A stretch of DNA of 26,257 nucleotides from an uncultured Prevotella sp. (GTDB taxonomy: Bacteria; Bacteroidota; Bacteroidia; Bacteroidales; Bacteroidaceae), in the NCBI GenBank assembly GCA_902497035.1, contig CABVDL010000029.1, positions 1 to 26,257 on the forward strand. The letters run 5' to 3'. A program made the position numbers and the translations under genes. Below the pieces are notes generated by a model that worked only from the letters and a program-made list of their open reading frames with translations, ran no database searches and was not told the origin of the DNA. Every line of letters begins with the position of its first letter. Within the stretch, counting starts at the first letter, position 1. Below are positions 1-7,086 of the stretch, piece by piece.

Positions 1-112
1 GAAAGTTTCAATCTGTAAGATTTTCAAAATGGCATTTGCATTTTGATACACCCCCCTACATTTTAACCCTTAGCCATTCTCCAAAATACTGTTACCTGCT
101 TATTGTAATTAA

Positions 113-184
113 ACCCTCCCCTGGGTGGGGGAGGGTACTCTGAAGTGCCCGAGGCACTTCAGAGGGGGTGGGGCACTTCAGAGG
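113..184. repeat. Cluster of G/C-rich inverted and direct repeats (REP/MITE-like), possible terminator of the DUF6377 gene
   Basis: Two perfect hairpins lie side by side. The first has 9-bp arms at 113-121 and 128-136 (ACCCTCCCC / GGGGAGGGT). The second has 12-bp arms at 138-149 and 153-164 (CTCTGAAGTGCC / GGCACTTCAGAG) with a 3-nt loop. Its right arm plus one base (GGCACTTCAGAGG, 153-165) is repeated directly at 172-184. The cluster lies about 40 bp beyond the stop of the minus-strand DUF6377 gene. It could end that transcript, but only a short T run (TTT) follows on the minus strand. A dispersed intergenic repeat is equally likely. No gene was seen in 1-221. Confidence 0.5.
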
Positions 185-221
185 CGGTCGCCCTCGAGCT
201 TGTCAATCTCAATGAGCCGCT

Positions 222-1880
222 TTACATCCCCTTGACGGGTTTTTGGATTGGGCTTGCGGTGTGTCCGCTTTTGTTTTGTGGTTTCCTTATCCTTTCCTCA
301 AACTCGTCGCGTGGAACGGCGGAGAGGTTCTTGGCGCGGGTGCGGTAGTTGTAGATGGAGACGGGCGAGTAGCCCAGGATGTCGGCGATGCGCGAGCTCT
401 CGGTGATGCCGAGGCGTATGAGGGCGAAGATGCGCAGGGTGGTATTCATGCGCTCCTTGTCCGACGGCCGTACGGAGCAGCCGGGGCGCAGCAGGGCGTT
501 GAACTCTTCGACAAAATTGGGATAAAGCGCGAGGAACGTGTCGTCGAAGGTTGCCACCATTTGCTTGTGAATCTCATTGTTCTTGTTCTCGGGGTCGGTC
601 ATGGCAAGCAGCTCGTCGCTCTGACCGGCCTTCAGCTTTCGTCTCACCTTGGCTCGGAAATTTTCGAGGCTCTCGATGGAAGCGGAATAGAGCGAGAAGA
701 AGTTGCCGATGTACTGGTTTTTGACGCGGTCCGACTCCTGCAGGTCGGCGTTGGCGCGGTTGAGCTGGTCTATGGTCAGTCGCAGCTGCCTGTTGCTTTT
801 GTCGAGCGCGTTGCGTGCCTCGCCGAGCTGGTGCCGCTTGTGCTGCGTGTAGCCGAGCAGACTGATGCTGACGATGAGCAGCAGGGCGGCGGTGGCGAGC
901 AGGGCGGCGAGGCGCTGGCTGGCCAGCCTGTTCTTCTCCTGGTATGTGTTGTTGATGACCGAGAGGATGGGCGTGACATCCCATGCGCGCTTGTGGGCTG
1001 AGAAGCGTTGCACGCACCGCCAGGAGTAGTCCATGTAGCGGTAGGCGCGGTCGACGTCGCCCTCACGGTAGATGATGTCGGCGAGCATCCACAGCGAGGC
1101 CTGGTCCATGACGGCATTGTCGAGGTCGGCGACGGCCGACCGTGCGAGCCATTCCTTCTGGCCGTCGGTGTCGCCCGTGCGGTGGAAGGCCTCAGAGCGG
1201 TAGTAGGCCGCGATGGCGTAGTCGTGGGTGCCGGGCGGTGTCATCCTTATCCATTCGCGGCTGACGGCGAGTGCGGCGCGTCCGCTGTCGGCGTTGATGA
1301 GCTCCTGCACGCGGTTGCGCATGTATAGGGTCGAGTGGCGTGGTGTGAAGAGGTAAGACGAGTCGCGCAGGGTTATCGACCGCTGCCAGTAGCGCTGCCT
1401 GATTACAGGGTCCTCGGTGGCGTATCCGGCGTTGCCGTAAAGGTCGGCGCCGATGTCGTAGTAGCGGGCCTGCAGTCTGGGTGAGAGCAGCGAGGGGTCG
1501 ATGGCGGTGAAGTAGTCGGTGGCCTCGGTGAAGTAGCCCGACTTGGTGTATTGATAGATGAGGTCGAGCCTGGCGCATGTGGAGTGGTCGCCGTCGTCGG
1601 TGAACTGGGCGAGGCTGTCGTAGCGCATGGCCCATGCCACGGCCGAGTCGTTGTCGTAGGCCGAGTAGGCCTGGTAGAGTTTCTCGGCGATGCGTATGCG
1701 GCTGCCTCCGGGCATTTGCCGCTTGAGCGAGTCGATGCGTGCCTCGACGCGAGCCACGGCCTGCGCGCTGTCGGCTATGGCGCGGTCTATCTGCCTGTAG
1801 AGCGCCGTCATGGGGTCGTCGTCGCGTGAGCAGGCCGCGAGCAGCCAGAGGAGCGGGAGAAGCAGCGTAAGTCTTTTCAT
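222..1880 (-). CDS. DUF6377-type membrane-anchored regulator
   Basis: Predicted 552-aa membrane-anchored regulator of the kind found next to Bacteroidetes PULs. The order is: a lipoprotein-like signal ending near LLAAC (Cys17); a helical, TPR-like region (about 25-315); one transmembrane helix (about 322-344); a coiled coil (about 349-385); and a cytoplasmic C-terminal part (about 385-530) ending in a helix-turn-helix-like stretch (about 480-520, with the ILGYSPVSIYNYRTRAK signature). This architecture matches DUF6377 proteins, which are thought to link a periplasmic signal to transcription; the signal is unknown. The start at 1880 was chosen because the signal peptide begins there. The frame is open upstream to 2132, but that stretch would put a non-secretory sequence in front and would run into the promoter. 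The gene is divergent from the PUL, so it plausibly controls it. It is richer in G+C than the PUL. DNA binding is inferred, not shown. Confidence 0.82.
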   Translation of the reverse strand: MKRLTLLLPLLWLLAACSRDDDPMTALYRQIDRAIADSAQAVARVEARIDSLKRQMPGGSRIRIAEKLYQAYSAYDNDSAVAWAMRYDSLAQFTDDGDHSTCARLDLIYQYTKSGYFTEATDYFTAIDPSLLSPRLQARYYDIGADLYGNAGYATEDPVIRQRYWQRSITLRDSSYLFTPRHSTLYMRNRVQELINADSGRAALAVSREWIRMTPPGTHDYAIAAYYRSEAFHRTGDTDGQKEWLARSAVADLDNAVMDQASLWMLADIIYREGDVDRAYRYMDYSWRCVQRFSAHKRAWDVTPILSVINNTYQEKNRLASQRLAALLATAALLLIVSISLLGYTQHKRHQLGEARNALDKSNRQLRLTIDQLNRANADLQESDRVKNQYIGNFFSLYSASIESLENFRAKVRRKLKAGQSDELLAMTDPENKNNEIHKQMVATFDDTFLALYPNFVEEFNALLRPGCSVRPSDKERMNTTLRIFALIRLGITESSRIADILGYSPVSIYNYRTRAKNLSAVPRDEFEERIRKPQNKSGHTASPIQKPVKGM

Positions 1881-1919
1881 TGTGGCGAAAGCGTCTGTGG
1901 TGATAATTGTTATTTTTGA

Positions 1920-1927
1920 CAAAGTTA
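1920..1927 (-). promoter_or_regulatory. Putative -7 box (TAACTTTG) for the DUF6377 gene
   Basis: Read on the minus strand, 1927-1920 is TAACTTTG, a perfect match to the Bacteroidetes -7 consensus TAnnTTTG. It would place the transcript start about 33 nt upstream of the ATG at 1880. The -33 position shows only GATG, so the upstream half is weak. Confidence 0.42.
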
Positions 1928-2024
1928 GGCAATTTATGGCAGACGGCCATCGGATTGGACTGAATCTTTGATATTTGTGTCCGACCATGTTCTGTCCATT
2001 ATCAATCAGCATGGATGTTACGAA

Positions 2025-2054
2025 TTTGTAAGTTAAATTTCCTAAATTTACAAA
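2025..2054. promoter_or_regulatory. AT-rich dyad in the divergent intergenic region, candidate operator
   Basis: The 10-nt arms 2025-2034 (TTTGTAAGTT) and 2045-2054 (AATTTACAAA) pair at 9 of 10 positions plus one G-U. Within them TAAATTT occurs twice, 9 bp apart (2034 and 2043). The dyad lies between the divergent DUF6377 gene and the first PUL gene, where a regulator of either would bind. No TAnnTTTG box was found on the plus strand for the PUL gene at 2131; the nearest is TAAATTTA at 2043-2050, one base off. Binding is inferred. Confidence 0.32.
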
Positions 2055-2130
2055 ATTATACTCCTGAGACGTGAGTAAAATAGAGGTTGCAATCGTTTCA
2101 CTGATGCTGAAAACAAAAACGAAACAAGCC

Positions 2131-3849
2131 ATGAGATATTTTTACAATTGTTTGACAGCTCTCTTGATGCTGTGCATGGGCAGTACTACTCTCCATGCCA
2201 TTGACTATACGGCTTATTCCACGGAAAACACTGTGGGTACCAACTATGTCTCTGCCGACAGCACCATCATGACTTATGCACGCCCGTCTGAATATACGTT
2301 GCTCGACGGTTCGCCGCGGTTCAACGTACTCATTAATGGCGAGGCTTATACTGGCCTTTATGATGCCAACAATGCATGGGGTGGGAATGTCTCCTTTGGC
2401 TACTTTGACTTCAAGGACGGCACACCGGTGGAAGTGGTCATTTCCTGTCGCAAGTCGTTGGGTAACTACCACCTTCTTCCAGTAGGCGCCGAGGTGAGCA
2501 ATGTGGAGAAAATAACTGACAAAATTCTAAAGTTTACCATTTCAAAAGCCAATCAGAACATCACGCTCGTGCTTGATGGAGACTATCAGACGGGTGACGT
2601 ACTTCACCTCTTCTGTAATGACATCATCAAGGCACCGAATGTGGCCAGCAAGGAAGGTTACTCCTATGACCGCAAAACAAAGACCTACTATTTTGGCCCT
2701 GGCTATTATGATTTGACCGACAAGTTTGGTGGTACGCTCATGGTGGCAGGCGCGCGTTCCATCTATCTGGCAGGCGGTGCCGTAGTGCGCGGTACGATAG
2801 GACTCAACTCCACTGGCGGTAAAATCTATGGCCATGGCATGGTGGTGTCCAACGGCGGGTCGGAACTCAACTGTTCCTATAACACAGGAGGTGTGGTTGA
2901 CGGCATCATTTGCCATAAATATAAGGAAAGGGGATGGCAGACCACCTATTCAAGTTGCAGCAACATCAAAGTGACCAATATGAAGGTGATTGCCCCTTAC
3001 GGTGGCAGCTCTGACGGCATGGACTTCACGGCATGCAGCGGCATGCAGTTTGACAACTGTTTCGTACGCGCCATGGACGACTGCATCGCCATAAAGGGTT
3101 TGGCCGCCGACAGTCTCAATCCTGCCGATTGTCAGCCCGAGAAGGACATCCACTTCACGCGCATGCAACTGTGGAGTGATGCCAACAACGCTTTTGGCAT
3201 AGGTGCAGAGACATTAGCTTCCTCGTTTGAGAATATCAGCTTCACCAACAGCGACATTCTCAGTTCCTGGGATGACCCCAGCCATCATGAGGAACTCAAC
3301 GACCGGGCCGCCATCAACATCACCAGCCTCCATGGGTCTTTTTTCCACAACATCCGTATAGACAGTATCCGTGTCAACCGTTGTGTACGTCTTATCCAAA
3401 TGGGTTTCCAGGACAGTTTCTGGTTTGGTACACTCTTGGGCAACATGAGTTGGGAGGGCGGAATGTATGACATCCATATGAGCAACATATCGAGTCCCAA
3501 CGACATAGGCAGTGCCTCGGCCAATGACGTGCTTCTGCGCGGATGGGCCAAGGATGGCACGCCCACCAAGTATATCCATGACATCTGGTTTAACAATGTC
3601 ATGATAGAGGGCAGTCTGCTTGACGGCTGGAACAACGCCAATCTGAAGACAAACAATACCGATGACCAAAAGCTCGTGTATGACATTCATTTTAACGAGA
3701 CATCGGGCATAGCGGCATCATATCCCATGACACCGAAGGCTGCCGCCATTTCCTCTGGCTGGTACACTCTACAAGGGGAGAGACTCCTTCAAAAGCCCAT
3801 ACAACCTGGCATCTACATCCATGGCGGACGCAAGACCGTCATTCATTGA
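2131..3849 (+). CDS. Secreted right-handed beta-helix glycosidase-like protein (clan GH-N type, GH28/GH49-like) with surface-sorting tail
   Basis: The 572-aa protein has a signal peptide (1-23), a beta-sandwich-like N-terminal domain (about 25-175) and a parallel beta-helix (about 185-525). The helix starts at a YYFGPGYYDL motif and includes LAGGAVVRGTI and IYGHGMV turns. The acidic cluster SSDGMD (Asp295, Asp298) and DDCIAIK (Asp316, Asp317) matches the three-aspartate site of GH28 polygalacturonases, including the 21/22-residue spacing. The GH28 Gly-His-Gly strand is replaced by NNAFGIGAE (about 352-360), closer to GH49 dextranases and isopullulanase, which also share the N-terminal sandwich. 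It probably hydrolyses a glycan backbone; the substrate is unknown. The last 30 residues (GWYTLQGER through GRKTVIH) resemble a type IX secretion C-terminal signal. The start at 2131 was chosen for the signal peptide; 2104 and GTG 2071 are alternatives. The gene at 14462 is a homologue. Confidence 0.78.
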   Translation: MRYFYNCLTALLMLCMGSTTLHAIDYTAYSTENTVGTNYVSADSTIMTYARPSEYTLLDGSPRFNVLINGEAYTGLYDANNAWGGNVSFGYFDFKDGTPVEVVISCRKSLGNYHLLPVGAEVSNVEKITDKILKFTISKANQNITLVLDGDYQTGDVLHLFCNDIIKAPNVASKEGYSYDRKTKTYYFGPGYYDLTDKFGGTLMVAGARSIYLAGGAVVRGTIGLNSTGGKIYGHGMVVSNGGSELNCSYNTGGVVDGIICHKYKERGWQTTYSSCSNIKVTNMKVIAPYGGSSDGMDFTACSGMQFDNCFVRAMDDCIAIKGLAADSLNPADCQPEKDIHFTRMQLWSDANNAFGIGAETLASSFENISFTNSDILSSWDDPSHHEELNDRAAINITSLHGSFFHNIRIDSIRVNRCVRLIQMGFQDSFWFGTLLGNMSWEGGMYDIHMSNISSPNDIGSASANDVLLRGWAKDGTPTKYIHDIWFNNVMIEGSLLDGWNNANLKTNNTDDQKLVYDIHFNETSGIAASYPMTPKAAAISSGWYTLQGERLLQKPIQPGIYIHGGRKTVIH

Positions 3850-3957
3850 CTATTCACCTGCTCCCCCCCTTAACCTTAAACACAGATAAATATTTCGCTT
3901 ACCCTATCACAAGGGAAGCGTGGGGGGCTAATGTATAACTTATTAAACCAAAATCAC

Positions 3958-5607
3958 ATGAAAAAAATCTTCTTTTTGTCAGCACTTCTTGGCACAGCCA
4001 TCAGTGCGTCCGCACAGTTTGCAGGAGGTACGGGAACGGCAAGCGATCCCTACCAGATTGAAACAGCCGCACAGCTTCAGGCTGTCTCCGACTATGCTAC
4101 CTCTTGCTTTATCCTGAACAACGACATCGACCTGACCGATGTTGCCTGGACACCTATCGCCAGTGGCAGCACCTTCACCGGTACCTTTGACGGCAACGGC
4201 AAGACCGTAAGCAACCTCGTCATCGAGAACGGTCAGAATGGCTTAGGCCTCTTCTCCCGCGTCAACACTCCTGGTGTGATAAAGAATCTCATCATGCGCG
4301 ACTGCTACATCACTGGAGGCAGCTGGTGTGGCATACTCTGCTCCACCAATGGTAACTGGGAGAAAGCTGGCGGCACCTTTATCAATTGCGACATCTACGA
4401 CTCTTCCATCGACGGTGGTGACTGTACAGCAGCCTTTGCAGGCGCTGCCGGCGGTTCCTTTGAGGGCTGCCGTGCCTTCAATGTCACCGTGGAAGGTTCC
4501 GGTAGCAACACTGGCGGAATCTCAGGCAATAACGAGAATGGTGGCCACTATTACGACTGCACTTTCTATGGCTCAGTCATCGCCAGCTCCAATGCCGGTG
4601 GCATTTGCGCGTTCTATAATGGTACTTGCAAGGTCGATACCTGCTTCAAGAACTGTGTGGTCTATGGCTCAGTCAGCAGCTCCACCGGCACTGTGGGCGG
4701 CGTGCTGGGCACACCCAACTGGAACAGTACCAATGCTCATATTGCCAACTGTGCTGTTTTTGCCGACTGTACTGGCCAGGCCGTAGGCTCCTTTGGCGGT
4801 AATGCATTGCGTGGCCAGCTTGTCAACTGCTATGCCACAGGCAACGTCAAGGCTACTGGATCCTGGTCCCACGACAGTTACTCCGATCCCTGGAACGGTG
4901 GCTTGTGTGCCGTCAATTTCAATGGCCCAATACAAGACTGCTATTTCTCCGGTATCATCAGCAAGACATCCGACGATGTGAAAATAGCCGGCGTGTGCGG
5001 CCGTAACTGGCCCGGTATTACCGTGAAAAACTGCTACTACAATTCCGACGGCGCATCGCTGTCGATGGGTGACGGTGAGGAGCCTGACAACTATGACACC
5101 CACGCTCTTCTTCCAGAAGAAATGAAAAAGTTGTCCAACTTCAACTTCTCCGATATGAGTAAATGGCAGATTGTCGAAGGCGAGACGACCCCGTTCCTTG
5201 CCAATCAGACCGCTCCCTTGAAATTTACGGAGTGCTCGTCTACGAGGATTGCCGGCACCGGCGAGTCAGACCTGGCATTTGTCTATCTTATTGGCAGCAT
5301 GAGTGAGAGCCTGCGCAACGAGGTGACGGTGTCCAACGGCACATGGTCAGTCAACCTCAACAATGGCGATGTTGTAGCTGGCGAAACCATTACTGCCATC
5401 GGCTTTGACGCAGGCAAGATGCCTTCCATGGTGGCCAAGATGAAAGTGACTTCTACTACCGGCATCTCATCGGCACCAGCCATCAATGGCCAAGCCAAGG
5501 TCATTGGCATATACAATACAGCCGGCCAGGCACAACGTGGCATGCAGCAACATCAGGTCTACATCCTTAAGTATGCTGATGGCCATACTATGAAGGTGGT
5601 GAAGTAA
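3958..5607 (+). CDS. GLUG/beta-helix repeat surface protein with C-terminal sorting tail
   Basis: The 549-aa protein begins with a signal peptide (MKKIFFLSALLGTAISASA) ending before residue 20. A module typical of GLUG/beta-helix surface proteins follows (GGTGTASDPYQI, then LNNDIDLTDVAWTPI, FTGTFDGNGKTVSNL, LGLFSRV). About 270 residues of Gly/Asn/Cys-rich beta-helix repeats come next. Residues 384-417 (LPEEMKK, then DMSKWQIVEGETTPFL) carry the usual closing motif of GLUG proteins. The end (about 517-549: GIYNTAGQ, then VYILKYADGHTMKVVK) resembles a type IX sorting domain. No catalytic residues are recognisable; a glycan-binding or adhesive role is a guess from fold and context. The start at 3958 is set by the signal peptide; ATG 3931 in frame would add nine residues. 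It sits 108 bp after the glycosidase-like gene and only 7 bp before the sigma factor gene, so it is probably cotranscribed with the latter. Confidence 0.75.
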   Translation: MKKIFFLSALLGTAISASAQFAGGTGTASDPYQIETAAQLQAVSDYATSCFILNNDIDLTDVAWTPIASGSTFTGTFDGNGKTVSNLVIENGQNGLGLFSRVNTPGVIKNLIMRDCYITGGSWCGILCSTNGNWEKAGGTFINCDIYDSSIDGGDCTAAFAGAAGGSFEGCRAFNVTVEGSGSNTGGISGNNENGGHYYDCTFYGSVIASSNAGGICAFYNGTCKVDTCFKNCVVYGSVSSSTGTVGGVLGTPNWNSTNAHIANCAVFADCTGQAVGSFGGNALRGQLVNCYATGNVKATGSWSHDSYSDPWNGGLCAVNFNGPIQDCYFSGIISKTSDDVKIAGVCGRNWPGITVKNCYYNSDGASLSMGDGEEPDNYDTHALLPEEMKKLSNFNFSDMSKWQIVEGETTPFLANQTAPLKFTECSSTRIAGTGESDLAFVYLIGSMSESLRNEVTVSNGTWSVNLNNGDVVAGETITAIGFDAGKMPSMVAKMKVTSTTGISSAPAINGQAKVIGIYNTAGQAQRGMQQHQVYILKYADGHTMKVVK

Positions 5608-5614
5608 ACTTGTA

Positions 5615-6115
5615 ATGGACAGGTCGGATACCCTCAAGAAACTTTATACCTCCTATCAACCCATGTTGTTGAGGTATGCATGCAGATATCTTCCTGAACA
5701 TGTTGCTGAAGATATTGTGCAGGACTGTTTCCTGAAGTATTACGACCGGTATATCTGGACTACTAAGGATGAGGATGCCATTAATGTCTTATACGGCATC
5801 ACTCATAACCTTTGCATCGACTACTTACGTCACATTTCTGTCAGGCGGGACTACGAGCAGTATCAGTATGCCCGTGTCTCGCTGCAGGAATTGCTCTGCG
5901 ATCCAGATAATGGTCTTGACTACCTTAACGAGGAGAAGTTGGCCAGGGTGCGCTTCCAGATTACAAAGCTCAGTCTGCGTCAGCAGCAAATACTCGACCT
6001 CTATTACGGACAAAACCTGCAGGCTCAGGAGATTGCTGCCCGCCTGCACCTCTCGCGTCGCACTATCGAGAATATCATTTATCGGGCCCTTTTAACTTTA
6101 CGCAAGAGCTTATGA
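5615..6115 (+). CDS. ECF-type RNA polymerase sigma factor (sigma-70 family)
   Basis: The 166-aa protein has the two-domain layout of extracytoplasmic-function sigma factors. Region 2 occupies about residues 5-70 (YLPEHVAEDIVQDCFLKYY). Region 4 occupies about 110-166 (LSLRQQQILDLYYG, then the recognition helix in EIAARLHLSRRTIENIIYRAL). It should direct RNA polymerase to the PUL promoter when released by the FecR protein encoded next. Its stop overlaps the start of that gene in an ATGA, so the two are translationally coupled. The 7-bp gap from the preceding surface-protein gene means it is probably read from an upstream promoter. The start at 5615 gives the normal family length. Confidence 0.92.
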   Translation: MDRSDTLKKLYTSYQPMLLRYACRYLPEHVAEDIVQDCFLKYYDRYIWTTKDEDAINVLYGITHNLCIDYLRHISVRRDYEQYQYARVSLQELLCDPDNGLDYLNEEKLARVRFQITKLSLRQQQILDLYYGQNLQAQEIAARLHLSRRTIENIIYRALLTLRKSL

Positions 6116-7086
6116 ACGACAAGCAAGGAAACAATTGCAGTGATGCTGAGCTAAACATCATTCGCTATCTTGACCGCGCCATGACGCAGGAGGAGTTGGA
6201 GCAATTCAACGAATGGCTGCTGGATAGTGAAGACCACCTACGGTTGTTTAAGGAAGTGAGAGACTTGCACTATGGGCTTAAGTCGTCTTTTACCAAGCGC
6301 GAACAACAGTGGCAATGGTTCAATAGCGTTTTGAAGCGTCATGTAAGGTGCCACATGTTTTTCCAAGTCCTTCGCTATGCAGCCGTCGTCATTATTACAA
6401 TCGGATTGACGTGGGGCTTTTCCAAGTTGCTTGACCGCACCTCTGTACCAACTTACTATACATGCGACTCCAATGGCATGCCCACTACGATGACCCTTGC
6501 TGACGGAACCTTCGTCAAACTGGGCGCCAACTCGTCATTACGGTTCAGCAGTCTCTTCAACAAGAGCCAACGTGAAGTGTCTTTGCAGGGCGAGGGCTTC
6601 TTTGTGGTGGCCAAGGGCGACAAGCCATTCAAAGTGAAGTCCGGCTACAACGAGATTACTGTGACAGGAACGAAGTTTGACATCAATGCACGAGATGAAA
6701 ACCTGTTTGTTGCAACCCTGGTAGAGGGAAGCATCAGCTTTCTCAACCGGCAAAGCAACAAACAAATGACACTTACGCCCGGGCGCCGGCTGGAGTATGA
6801 CAATCGTCGGCAGACGCTCGCCATATCGGTGTCGCATGCCACCATCGACGATTATCTGGCCGATGAGCATGCATTCTATTCCGAGCCCCTGTCGTCTATT
6901 CTTGACCGCATGGGCAACGTCTATGATGTGGAGTTCGTCTGCGAGTCGCAAAAAGCGCTCAGATGCCGCTACCGCAGCATCTTCAACGACGGTGAGTCGT
7001 TAGAGTCGTTCCTGACCGTCATCCAGTCACTGACCGGACTCAAGTATGAACGTATCAATCAAAATACCATAAAACTATATCAATGA
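6112..7086 (+). CDS. FecR-family anti-sigma factor with DUF4974 domain
   Basis: The 324-aa single-pass membrane protein holds the adjacent ECF sigma factor inactive until the outer-membrane receptor signals. The N-terminal cytoplasmic part (1-80) includes the typical IIRYLDRAMTQEELEQFNEWL helix pair. The transmembrane helix is about 85-106 (YAAVVIITIGLTWGF). The periplasmic FecR domain spans about 115-240 (MTLADGTFVKLGANSSLRF, FVVAKGDKPFKV, ITVTGTKFDINAR). The C-terminal DUF4974 part (about 245-322, FYSEPLSSILDRMGNVYDVEF) should contact the STN domain of SusC. The gene overlaps both neighbours by ATGA (6112-6115 and 7083-7086), so sigma, anti-sigma and receptor are made together. Confidence 0.93.
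   Translation: MNDKQGNNCSDAELNIIRYLDRAMTQEELEQFNEWLLDSEDHLRLFKEVRDLHYGLKSSFTKREQQWQWFNSVLKRHVRCHMFFQVLRYAAVVIITIGLTWGFSKLLDRTSVPTYYTCDSNGMPTTMTLADGTFVKLGANSSLRFSSLFNKSQREVSLQGEGFFVVAKGDKPFKVKSGYNEITVTGTKFDINARDENLFVATLVEGSISFLNRQSNKQMTLTPGRRLEYDNRRQTLAISVSHATIDDYLADEHAFYSEPLSSILDRMGNVYDVEFVCESQKALRCRYRSIFNDGESLESFLTVIQSLTGLKYERINQNTIKLYQ

Noticed and set aside
1881..2132. N-terminal extension of the DUF6377 reading frame to 2132
   Set aside because: The extension has no secretory signal, covers the TAACTTTG promoter and the dyad, and the lipoprotein-like signal peptide starts cleanly at 1880.
2131..3849. Naming the beta-helix protein a polygalacturonase or a dextranase
   Set aside because: The GH28 histidine strand is missing and the aspartate spacing differs from GH49, so neither specific activity is supported.
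3850..3957. C-run (3865-3871) and G-run (3922-3927) as a terminator hairpin between the first two PUL genes
   Set aside because: The arms are short and separated by about 50 nt with no T tract.
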